Positions 1 to 8,272 of a DNA stretch of 64,000 bases are shown here, one piece after another. Every line of letters begins with the position of its first letter. Positions within the stretch are counted from its first letter, which is position 1. The notes beneath the pieces are model-generated. The model did no database searches and was not told where the DNA came from. It saw nothing but the letters and a program-made list of their open reading frames with translations. Both the position numbers and the translations under genes were made by a program. The stretch is taken from NCBI RefSeq assembly GCF_025698545.1, contig NC_068572.1:1550001-1614000 (forward strand). Reading direction: 5' to 3'. This DNA comes from Gossypium raimondii (taxonomy: Eukaryota > Streptophyta > Magnoliopsida > Malvales > Malvaceae).

Positions 1-732
1 ATGTGCTTCAGCATTCTCAAACTCATATACTCGAACTCACATCCTCCTACATTGACAACAATACACATGCCAATCGAGTTAAGACTCAATCATCAAAATT
101 TATATTGTTTTAAATAGTATTGATATAAATTAAAACTACAAAATAAGGTTAGGCACTCATACCAATACAATAATAAGTTTGATTTAAATGTTGTTTTAAA
201 GTACAAACCAATGAGTGTTACAAAAGATTTTAAAGATGCCTTATCTAAGAGGTTTGATATTAGGTATTTTAAAAGTAAAAATCATAGGAATAAAGTTAAG
301 TAGTGGTGTGCAAATAATTAATTCAATCAGTTTGATTGGTATACAATAATCGAATTGATCGATTTATACAGTGTAACCCAATTTAGCTGAATTGATTTAA
401 CATTGGTTGGTTAAGTCAGTTTAAAATAAATATATTATAATGTATTGAATTGAGTTATTTATTATAAAAATATAAAGATGTTTAAACTAATTTAAAAAAA
501 ATATTATTAAGTTGGTCAGTTAGATTATGAAATTCAATAGCTGGTAATTGACTGACATATCCAGATAAAATCGACCCTACGACCAAATTAACTGTCAACA
601 TCGACTAAACCTAATTAATCGATTAATTAACTCGGTTGTAAGTGACTTATGCTATCCCCTAGTGAATGATCAATGTCGTTTGATTTGATTTAAATATATA
701 CACAAATCATATGCTAAACCAATATACTTTAT

Positions 733-767
<35 letters not shown>

Positions 768-1080
768 CTACATCTGGAAAATGAGAAATTTGGCCAAATA
801 TAATATTATAGATCAAGAAACAAAAAGACAGACAACATAAACAAGAAACAAATAATTATTAAAAAGTAATCCGATGATGGTTGGATACCCAGGTAAACTG
901 GTCACCTTATCAAATCATCCAATGTAGCAAGCAAGTCAATCAAAACATATGAGAAAACAATCCACCACCATGCTCTGTAATGTATCACACAATTGGATCC
1001 CACCCTTAAACACGATTAAGTTGGGATTCCATAACACACCAATTTGAAATCCCACCCAAATCCGAACCCGATTTCAAGCT
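1..1080. other. AT-rich intergenic DNA, no gene seen
   Basis: No reading frame of interest and no RNA gene is visible. The stretch is AT-rich with scattered short words repeated in both orientations around 330-640, suggesting an old decayed transposon, but no termini can be defined. It ends in the 3' flank of the lipid-transfer-protein relic. Confidence 0.5.
735..765. repeat. (AT)n microsatellite
   Basis: About 31 bp of uninterrupted alternating A and T. It is likely length-polymorphic. Confidence 0.9.
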
Positions 1081-1090
1081 AGATCGGTTC

Positions 1091-1306
1091 CTATGTATCA
1101 CCACAGAGCGGTTCCAAGACATTCATGACGATGGCACAGCAACCTGTGGCATCAGCACCATCACCATTCCCTGACAAAAAAGGAAGGCAGCGTGGGAGGC
1201 CGACTAAGCCATCAGCACGGGTTATGGCCCCTTGAGCCAGGGGTGCACCCACCACCATGCACAACACCAACAGACATGCAAGCTTAAGGGACATTGAGCT
1301 AGCCAT
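1091..1306 (-). pseudogene. Truncated non-specific lipid transfer protein (nsLTP)-like gene
   Basis: This 71-codon frame starts with a textbook signal peptide: MASSMSLKLAC, a hydrophobic core, then APLAQG as the probable cleavage site. From memory it closely matches cotton nsLTP1 signal peptides. The mature part aligns without gaps to the start of nsLTPs (IT..., a Cys before a hydrophobic triplet, GNG, then a CC pair). The first conserved Cys is replaced by Arg, and after the CC pair the frame ends about 15 residues later, so the second half of the eight-cysteine fold is missing. Real nsLTPs are about 115-120 residues. A TATA-like box lies about 95 bp upstream, so transcription is possible. 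It is either a decaying nsLTP or a short secreted peptide derived from one. I favour pseudogene because the lipid-binding fold cannot form. Confidence 0.7.
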
Positions 1307-1400
1307 ATGGATTAATCACAAGAAAAACAAACTTGTAAGGAAAATGGTTGCTTGGAGTATTGCTGATTGTTGCGTGGTTAGGGGTTGAGGGTAGGAGGGT

Positions 1401-1408
1401 TTTTATAG
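1401..1408 (-). promoter_or_regulatory. Putative TATA box of the nsLTP-like gene
   Basis: On the minus strand this reads CTATAAAA, followed by a C-rich leader and the ATG about 95 bases downstream. That spacing suits a plant TATA box plus a 5' leader of 60-65 nt. No transcript evidence is available. Confidence 0.45.
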
Positions 1409-1561
1409 CCAAAAGTTAAGTTTTTATTTTCTTTTTTTCAGCTTGGTGGTAGCAGGGATTCTTTTGTTTTCCTCTGTACTTTTGGTTGTTGTTTTTGGGT
1501 GATTCCTTTAGGCTTGTTTGCTGCTGTTTTTAGGCTGTGTCTCTGTCAAAACAGATGTACT

Positions 1562-1860
1562 GATTTTGTGTGTGCCAACTTTCTTTCAATTGAATCATAA
1601 TGGCCCTTCCCAAAATAGTTAACCTAAAAATTTGCGTACCGAAGTAAACCCCTATAGTTGCTTACTTATAAAACAGAAAACCTTATCTTTCATAAAGATG
1701 GCTAAACCTACAACACGTGACATTGGGGTCGGCAATCGGGCAACAGAAGCGTGCGTCGTTTCTAATCCGGATTCTGATTTAGAGGCATTCAATCATAATC
1801 CACCGCATGGTAGCTTTGCGCCACTAACTTTTTAACTAAGTCCGATGACCATCAGTAAGA

Positions 1861-1893
<33 letters not shown>
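1562..1893. repeat. Truncated copy of the rRNA-carrying inverted-repeat element
   Basis: Positions 1562-1714 match the left arm of the fuller element at 2705-3357, sharing words such as TTTGTGTGTG, CTTTCTTTCAATTGAAT, GTTAACCTAAAA and GCTTACTTATAAA. An antisense 25S rRNA piece follows, and then the similarity stops. The right arm is missing; unrelated LTR-like DNA follows from about 1905. Confidence 0.65.
1715..1893 (-). pseudogene. 25S rRNA 3'-end fragment, copy 1 (decayed)
   Basis: Read on the minus strand, this matches the conserved 3' region of plant 25S rRNA: a run like GGGTTTAGACCGTCGTGAGA, then GGCGCAAAGC, then a stretch like GAATCCGGATTAG, ending near CCGATTGCCGACC. An internal piece, including the conserved TAGTACGAGAGGA segment, has been lost. 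Most differences from the rRNA are C-to-T or G-to-A. The match is from memory of the rRNA. The short plus-strand open frame here is a by-product. Confidence 0.75.
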
Positions 1894-1904
1894 TTGTGAA
1901 TATT

Positions 1905-2700
1905 TAATCCAACAATAGGCAAATATATAGATTAACGATTTTCAATACATTTTAAAATAAATAAAATATTGAACTCTTGTGATTGATTTGGTGGTCAAGG
2001 GTTATTCACCCATAAAACCTACCCGAAATAATATTAAGATAGGTGTAACTTAACAAACAAATGCCTTTAAAATAATAACAAAATTAACAAAAAAACAAGA
2101 GCTATACAATATCTAAAAATTAATAAAACCCCTAACCCCTCTCCGCCAACGGATTAGGGTCACGGGCATTATTATCAAATCAATCATAATTAAAATGCAA
2201 GCTAATTCATTCAAATCACAGTAAAAATTACCCATTTAGTCCTAAATACGAGTTTACAGGACCCTAAAATGATTTAAGAACAAATGGGGGCTAATTTGAA
2301 ACAATTCTAGAAGTTTAGGGTGAAATCTCAAAATGCCTAGAAACAGGGGACACACGATTGTGTGGAATGCCCCAGACCGTGTGACTTTCGAAGTTGGGAC
2401 ACATGGCCGTATCCCAGCCCGTGTCTCTATCCGTGTAACTCATTGACTTGAGATACACGACCGTATGTCAGCCCGTGTGGAAACTACACCTATACTATTT
2501 TTCAACACGCTCAGGGCACATGCCTGTGTGTGACACACGGCCGTGTGATAATAACAACAAAACAATAACAATATAATAGTGAAATGACAATAAAACAGTA
2601 GAAAAACAACAACAACAATTTTTTTTTGTAAATCTGGGTTGTGCTCGGACCAAAAAATTCTTACTCGAGGCCCAATCCATTTCCTAAACAGGCCATAAAA
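1905..2700. mobile_element. LTR-retrotransposon-like fossil fragment
   Basis: There is no coding capacity. The repeated phrase family CACGGCCGTGTG / CAGCCCGTGTGG occurs several times between 2340 and 2560. From memory this is typical of non-coding parts of cotton Gypsy-type elements. Termini are not clear. It separates the two rRNA-carrying copies and may be an insertion into that array. It is an old, degraded fossil. Confidence 0.4.
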
Positions 2701-2704
2701 ACCT

Positions 2705-3357
2705 TATTTTGTGTGTCTCAGCTTTCTTTCAATTGAATCATAATGCGCCCTCCCAAAATAATTAACCTAAAAATTTGCATAAGTAAACCCTATAATTGCT
2801 TACTTATAAAAAGAAAACTTTTTATTTCATAAAGATGGCTAAACCTACGACATGTGTCATTGGGGTCAGCAATTGGGCGACGGACGCGTGCATCGTTTCT
2901 AATCCGAATTCTGACTTAGAGGCGTTCAGTCAAAATCCAGTGCATGATAGTTTTGCGCCACTGGCTTTTCAACTAAGCGTGATAACCAATTGTGCGAATC
3001 AATTGTTCCTCTCATACTAGGTTGAATTACTATTGTGATGCGACCATCAATATGGTAAAATTAACCTGCCTCACGACGATCTAAACCCAACTCACATTCC
3101 CTACTGGTGGGTGAACAATCCTAACATTTGGTGTATGAAAGAAAATATTTTCTTTTTATAAGTAAGCATTTATGGGCATTGATGTTGAATGCTTTGCCGT
3201 TATAGGTAATATGATTAATATGAAAGAAAAGTTTTCTCTTTATAAGTAAGAAATTATAGTGTTTAGTTTCTACGCAAAATTTTAGGTTAACTATTTATAT
3301 ATATTTGTGGGAGGGAGCATTATTATTCAATTGAAAGAAAGCACACACAAAATCGAA
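2705..3357. mobile_element. Inverted-repeat element carrying a 25S rRNA piece
   Basis: The left arm (about 2705-2840) and the reverse complement of the right arm (about 3140-3357) share an ordered series of words: TTTTGTGTGTG, TTTCTTTCAATTGAAT, GTTAACCTAAAA and CTTACTTATAAA. Between them lies an antisense 25S rRNA fragment. The layout resembles a non-autonomous terminal-inverted-repeat element that captured host sequence (Pack-MULE style), but no target duplication could be identified. The right arm also repeats the CTTACTTATAAA block. No transposase is present. Confidence 0.6.
2856..3134 (-). pseudogene. 25S rRNA 3'-end fragment, copy 2 (decayed)
   Basis: On the minus strand this follows plant 25S rRNA nearly collinearly for about 280 bases. 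It includes CACCAAATGT, GATTGTTCACCCACCAGTAG, the CTAGTATGAGAGGAAC segment (the counterpart of CTAGTACGAGAGGAAC) and AAAAGCCAGTGGCGC. It is fuller than copy 1. Differences are dominated by C-to-T or G-to-A, as expected of methylated DNA decaying. It is a relic and not an rDNA repeat: no 18S, 5.8S or spacer is nearby. Confidence 0.8.
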
Positions 3358-3737
3358 ATTCCATCACTTCAAGTAAGATTGATTCCTAATAATATTCTAT
3401 CGGTACCCTAAAATAGAAAATTATCTATTAAGGTCCTTTAGAAATTTTAAAATTTAAATTAAAAAAATAAAATTATACTTTAGCCCTCTTAAAAATAATA
3501 AAAGTTTGATTTAATCCTTTAAAAATTTTAAAGAACTAATCTATTAAAAATTATAATTTAATTTCGATACTCTAAACAAATTTTCTAACTTCGCCCCGCA
3601 CAAGAAACTACAAGCTTTTAAGTTGAAATATAACATCTATAGACAAGTTAGCCATTACCAGGTTTCCAAGAATTCAAGAATTCTTCTGTATATTTACAAA
3701 ATAAAAAAAGGATGTAAGTGCTTTGTATATTTTGGAA
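3358..3737. other. AT-rich spacer, nothing recognised
   Basis: Short A/T-rich words and no open frame. Phrases resembling gene-free cotton repeat DNA occur, but no family could be assigned. Confidence 0.4.
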
Positions 3738-4150
3738 GTACAATTAATTGATAAAAATATCGTGGAACTGGAAGCCCGTGTACTAGGAGTCAGATTGCAT
3801 TTTGCCATTTTTATTCAAAAATGGACAAATTAGTCCCTGTACGTTAGATAAAAAAGCAATTTGATATTTACTGTTAAAAATTTCATCCATTTCTACAGTT
3901 AAAAACCAACGTGGCTAATAGAATAATCAGGCAGTTACACATAATGTGCCACGTGTATCTCATTCTGACATACATGGACTGATTTTAACAGTAGAAGTGG
4001 ATGGGATTTTTAACAAAAGCACCAATTTGTTCTTTGATCTAATGTATAATGACTAATTTGCCTATTTTTTTAATAAAAATGGTAAAATTCAATCTAACTC
4101 CTAGTATATGGGGCTTCCACAATCCTTTTACCCTAATCAATTATTGTACA
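3738..4150. mobile_element. MITE with long inverted repeats
   Basis: The two halves are an extended imperfect palindrome. The left half reads GGAAGCCCGTGTACTAGGAG... and the right half, reverse-complemented, reads GGAAGCCCCATATACTAGGAG..., and the match continues inward for about 170 bases. The centre holds a CACGTGG-type word. There is no coding capacity. From memory this is a very common cotton MITE family. Its outermost termini are blurred and a target duplication was not secured. Confidence 0.75.
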
Positions 4151-4228
4151 TATTTTTATTGATATAATAACAAATTTAATCTGCAACATTTACACATTTT
4201 ATCAACAATTATATAAAATATATAAACA

Positions 4229-4419
4229 TCAAACGCTAAATTTATAATGAGGCACCCCAAGAAAATTGATCGTCTGTTGGTGCAATCTAGCATCTTTATG
4301 TTGTAATAAGGCTTCTGTCCTTATGGCATCTGCAAATTGGTTCTTTGAAACTGCAAGACTCCATCTATGGCCTGAAACACGCACCACAAGCTTGGCATCT
4401 AGAGCTAAGTAGTTTTCCT
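4229..4419 (-). CDS. Coding-like terminal exon of an unidentified gene
   Basis: On the minus strand a good splice acceptor (pyrimidine-rich stretch, GTTGCAG at 4420-4426) is followed by a two-base split codon and 62 open codons, ending in TGA at 4229-4231. The composition looks protein-like (ENYLALDAKLVV, SGHRWSLAVSKNQF, HQQTINFLGVPHYKF). I do not recognise the family. No upstream exon is evident before the PPR gene begins 370 bp away. It may be the last exon of a gene whose other exons were lost, a captured exon, or an alternative 3' exon of the PPR gene. Confidence 0.35.
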
Positions 4420-4785
4420 CTGCAACATGATTAAGAACTCGGTTTCATATGTTTGTTTATTCATCTATGTTAAGGATTCCATCCTAATTTTATTTCTTGG
4501 TTTATGTGAATTATCTTGTAGTCCTTGGAAGTAATAATAATATGATGTTCAGTCTTTTCTGGCAACAATTGTCTCTTATATTAGTCTTAAAATATCATGG
4601 TCTCTGAATTATTTGATGTGTTGAGGTAATCTAAAGTTTACAAGGATTGTTTCTTTCCTAACTGTTACGTATCAGTATCGGAACAAAAATGATACATCTG
4701 CTGATACGGTACTGACTACATTGCTTTAGATGCACACTCCTTTAGTGGACCTGCTCACTGTTCTGAATTGAGAACAAGGATGACA
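4420..4785. other. Spacer downstream of the PPR gene
   Basis: This 366-bp stretch lies between the orphan exon and the PPR stop codon. It is AT-rich and would hold the PPR 3' UTR or an intron. No other coding signal was found. Confidence 0.4.
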
Positions 4786-6441
4786 TCAAAATGAACTGCA
4801 ATAACTTATCGATGCTGGTCCGATATCAGAATCATGATTATCGAATTCGTTTATCGGATCATAATGAGCAGTTTTCATCTGCTCGTTCATGGTGAATAGG
4901 GTTCCATGTATTCTATCAAACTGAGGGTGTGATATATCCCCTGCAATAAATTCATGAGTTCTAGTACTCACCTGAATGAAACTCCAACCCGGCATCTTTC
5001 GAACACCTTTGTCTCTCATCATCTTCCTTGCCATTACAGATTTATCCCACCTTCCAGCTGAAGCATATATATTGGATAAAAGTGCATAGTTCCCACTATT
5101 CCAAGGCTCCAATTGTACCAAATGGAGCAAAGCTAACTCTCCCAGCTCAGCATCACCATGAATATTAGAGGCAGCAAGAAGAGACCCCCATATAGCTGCA
5201 TTTGGCTGAAACGGCATCTCACTAACTAGTTTGAGTGCTTCTGCTAGATAACCGGCTCGACCAAGTAAATCGATCATACAACCATAGTGCTGAATCTCGT
5301 GTTGAATCCCGTACCTGTATTTCATAGCATGGAAATAATATCGACCCAAGTTCACCAATCCTACATGAGCACACGCAGAGAGGACTGCGATGAAAGTGAT
5401 ATCATTCGGTTTAACTTGAGCCATTTCCATCCGAGAGAACATGTCGAGAGCTTGTGTGCCAAGTCCATGGAATGCAAGTGCTGATATGATGGTAGTCCAA
5501 GATATAACAGTTCTACGGGTCATATTCACGAACACATGCAAAGCATTGCTTATATTGCCTGAATTCGAATACATTTCAATTAGTGCATTTTTAAGGGTAA
5601 CCATTTGATCAAACCCACGTTTTTTAACGTAGCCATGAATGCATTCTCCCAATCGAATATGAAAAGCACCCAACTGCGCACAAGCGGAAAGCACAGCCAA
5701 CATTGCTATTTCATCAGGCACTACATTCTCCAACTGCATTTTGCGAAACACAGCGATGGCTTCGTCGGGACGATCCATTTGAGCATACCCTGCAATCACT
5801 GATGTCCAAGTAATAAGTACCGCACCATCGGTTTGAGTTCGAGGCATACGGCTCAACAAATCCATGGCAGTGTCTGGATCCCCAACCTTGACATACCCAG
5901 CAATCATTGCCATCCAAACCACAACATCATCTGAACAAACAGAGGCGAGAGGCATTTCATCAAACACCTTGCGAGCATCCGAAATGCGCGCGCACGAGGA
6001 ATACATTTGAATGAGAGCCGAAACCACGTGAACATTGGATTCGAGCCCCGCACATATGGCTTGTGAGTGAATCTGGGTACCCAAACTCATTGCCCGAAGA
6101 TCAACAACCGCCTTCAACGCGAACGGGAAAGAGTAACAGTCGGGTCGCAACCCGACCCGCCCAATGCTTTTATAAACAAGGAGAGCCTCAAAGGCGGAGT
6201 TGCAGAGTGTCATCCCCTTGATCATGGTGTTGAAAACATAAATGTGAGGGTGGCTTTGGGAATTAACTGAGAATACGGAGTGGGCATAGGCGGAGAAGCC
6301 CAGAGAAGAACATGTTTCGATGAATTGGCTGAGAAGAAGCTTGTCGTGATGGAGGGCTGTTCGAACCATGGATCCATGAGCCGTCTCAACATCTTTAAGG
6401 TTAGAGCAATGCTTTAGTAAGTAAAGCAATCTCTCTCTCAT
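4786..6441 (-). CDS. Pentatricopeptide repeat protein, PLS class with E/E+ motifs
   Basis: This is an intronless frame of 551 codons. PPR proteins bind organellar RNA base by base, and E-class members usually help specify C-to-U editing sites or processing in mitochondria or plastids. Visible PPR/PLS motifs include NTMIKGMTLCNSAFEA, SALIQMYSSCARISDARKVFDEMP, WMAMIAGYVKVGDPDTAMDL, TSVIAGYAQMDRPDEAIAVF, NALIEMYSNSGNISNALHVF, TTIISALAFHGLGTQALDMF and CMIDLLGRAGYLAEALKL. They are followed by an E motif (WGSLLAASNIHGD...NYALLSNIYASAGRW) and an E+ motif (MPGWSFIQV...FIAGD..HPQ). No DYW deaminase domain is present, so it would need a partner for editing. From memory the order and wording match Arabidopsis At5g56310-type proteins. 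An N-terminal targeting peptide is not obvious. Its 5' end is duplicated at 18.6 and 31.3 kb. Confidence 0.88.
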   Translation of the reverse strand: MRERLLYLLKHCSNLKDVETAHGSMVRTALHHDKLLLSQFIETCSSLGFSAYAHSVFSVNSQSHPHIYVFNTMIKGMTLCNSAFEALLVYKSIGRVGLRPDCYSFPFALKAVVDLRAMSLGTQIHSQAICAGLESNVHVVSALIQMYSSCARISDARKVFDEMPLASVCSDDVVVWMAMIAGYVKVGDPDTAMDLLSRMPRTQTDGAVLITWTSVIAGYAQMDRPDEAIAVFRKMQLENVVPDEIAMLAVLSACAQLGAFHIRLGECIHGYVKKRGFDQMVTLKNALIEMYSNSGNISNALHVFVNMTRRTVISWTTIISALAFHGLGTQALDMFSRMEMAQVKPNDITFIAVLSACAHVGLVNLGRYYFHAMKYRYGIQHEIQHYGCMIDLLGRAGYLAEALKLVSEMPFQPNAAIWGSLLAASNIHGDAELGELALLHLVQLEPWNSGNYALLSNIYASAGRWDKSVMARKMMRDKGVRKMPGWSFIQVSTRTHEFIAGDISHPQFDRIHGTLFTMNEQMKTAHYDPINEFDNHDSDIGPASISYCSSF

Positions 6442-7021
6442 TCGCTAATGCCACTAAGCTAAAAAGCAGCGCCAGTACTGTTCTTTCTTATTCATACTGC
6501 AATGGCGGACCTGAGCCAGATTATTTGTGCAAGCTTTGGCTTGAGTTGGGAGTTTATACTTCAGAGATTTAACTTAAACATTGGTAGCTAAATAATATAT
6601 TTCATCATATAAAAATATATTTAAATAAAAACTTTGATCAGGGTACTTGATTTCGATTTGAATGGAACTGCTCGACATGAATATTATTTACAATTAATAT
6701 CTAAATTGATTTGTTTAAGCTTTTTTCTGGGATGGTATAGTTCTTAACCAAATCATTAATTAATTTTTAAATTAAAGAAATATCTCTTCTTTCAACTTAT
6801 AATTAATATTAATATAATAGAATTTTTCATGTTTTTAGTCATCTTTAATTAAAAATAAAAATCGAACATGTATTCAATAATATTAAAATACATACTTTTC
6901 ATGATGTAAAATTATATTAAAATGAAAAGTTTGATTAAGCTTATAAAGTTTGAATTGATTAGGATGCTTGAATTTGATTTGAATGAAACTGCTAAAGTTG
7001 AAGGTTAACTTGATAATTATC
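6442..7021. other. Head-to-head spacer between the PPR gene and the first F-box gene
   Basis: This holds the presumed divergent promoters. Most of it recurs at 18866-19322 and 31560-32200 (shared words include GCCACTAAGCTAAAAAGCAG and CGGACCTGAGCCAGAT-like text), so it belongs to the duplicated PPR/F-box unit. No gene lies inside. Confidence 0.65.
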
Positions 7022-8205
7022 GGGTAAAATATCAAAAAAAACCCTTTTTTTTTAAATTTACCGAAATGGGCCCGGCATTTTATTATTTATCGGAATGAGC
7101 TATTTTCCCCGAAATCGCGTCCACATCAGCGCGATGTCAGGGGACGTGTCAGCAAATCGCGTCCACATCAGCGCGCTTTGCTTACGTGAACACAAATCGC
7201 TCCTACGAGGACGCGGTTTGTCGACACATCGCCAAAGCGCTACCGACGTGACGCGATTCTTGACACATCAACAAAGCGCTACCGACGTGGACGCGATTTG
7301 TCGACATCGCCCCCGACATCGCTACCGACGTGGACGCGATTTCGGGGAAAATGACCCATTTCGGTAAATGATAAAATACCGGGTCCATCTCGATAAATTT
7401 TAAAAAATAAGACTTTTTCGGTATTTTGCCCAATATGTATTACTGTAATATGTAGCTCAAATTATGTATTGTAGTTAATATTCATAATATTGTAGCTCAA
7501 ATTGTCAATCCGTCTAAACTATTGTACTAATAACATATATTAATGTAATATTGAAGAGTTAATTGATAAAAAATAAATGCAACCAATACAAAAAGATTCA
7601 AAATTATTACCAACAAGATTTGAACCAAGGTACTAAGGGAAAAAAAAACAAGCATCTTAACCAACTAAGCTAAACTAATTAATTGACATATTATAAAAAT
7701 ATTGTTATTATCTTAATTATATTACTTACGTTCTAATGATTTATCGGACCTATTCCATACACGTGCCAAATCAGAAAAAATAATATAACAATTCTGTAAA
7801 AAAAAAATCCGGTGTTTACTTCAAATAAATAAGAAAAATAATGATTTGAATATTTCAAAATTCAATTTTAAACCGAAAAATCAAAATTTAGAGGTAAAAA
7901 ATCGGACAACCGAGCGAAAAGTTATGGCATTTCAAAGTTTTCCAAGCTAAAAAACATAAACGGTCAATTTTTTGACCAGTGGGTACTGTTCACGTGCGGC
8001 GCAAATTGCGTCCACGTAAGCGCGATTTGCTGACGTGCCACGTAAGTAATCGCGCTGACGTGGACGCAATTTGCTAACACGTCCTCTGACATCGCGCTGA
8101 CGTGGACGCGATTTCGGAAAAAATAGCCCATTCCGGTAAATAATAAAATACCGGGTCCATTTCGATAAATTTTAAAAAAATAAAGCTTTTATGTGTAATT
8201 TGCCC
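7022..8205. mobile_element. Mutator-like non-autonomous element with 9-bp target duplication
   Basis: The nine bases ATAATTATC occur at 7013-7021 and again at 8206-8214, directly flanking the element. The termini start GGGTAAAAT on the left and GGGCAAATT on the right (reverse complement). The arms match for about 150 bp, through AAATCGCGTCCAC-type GC-rich text. A second, inner copy of the right arm lies at about 7300-7432. Long inverted repeats plus a 9-bp duplication fit the MULE superfamily. There is no transposase. The right end is only 68 bp upstream of an F-box start codon, so the element has replaced that gene's proximal promoter. GC-rich open frames inside it are by-products. Confidence 0.78.
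7617..7672 (-). repeat. tRNA-derived (SINE-like) sequence with A and B boxes
   Basis: On the minus strand TAGCTTAGTTGG (7661-7672) fits the Pol III A-box consensus exactly. GGTTCAAATC (7617-7626) is a near-perfect B box, about 35 bases downstream. No cloverleaf could be drawn, so this is a tRNA-derived SINE head or tRNA relic and not a working tRNA gene. It lies in the interior of the Mutator-like element. Confidence 0.55.
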
Positions 8206-8272
8206 ATAATTATCAAGTAGACTTTAAAAACCTTTTTTCTTTGCTTAATTCACCCATCCAAAAACCCTAACA

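Noticed and set aside
1632-1835. Small plus-strand protein (67 codons) and its twin at 2796-3020
   Set aside because: Both are antisense readings of decayed 25S rRNA joined to the repeat arm. Their similarity reflects the rRNA and not protein conservation.
1715-3134. Part of an rDNA array or 25S rRNA gene
   Set aside because: Only the extreme 3' part is present in two decayed pieces, with no 18S, 5.8S, ITS or intergenic spacer nearby.
7095-7433. Overlapping GC-rich open frames on both strands
   Set aside because: They lie in the inverted arms of the MULE-like element, mirror each other, and are open only because of the repeated CGCG-rich word.
7617-7672. Functional tRNA gene
   Set aside because: A and B boxes are present but no acceptor stem or anticodon arm can be folded, so it is listed as tRNA-derived only.
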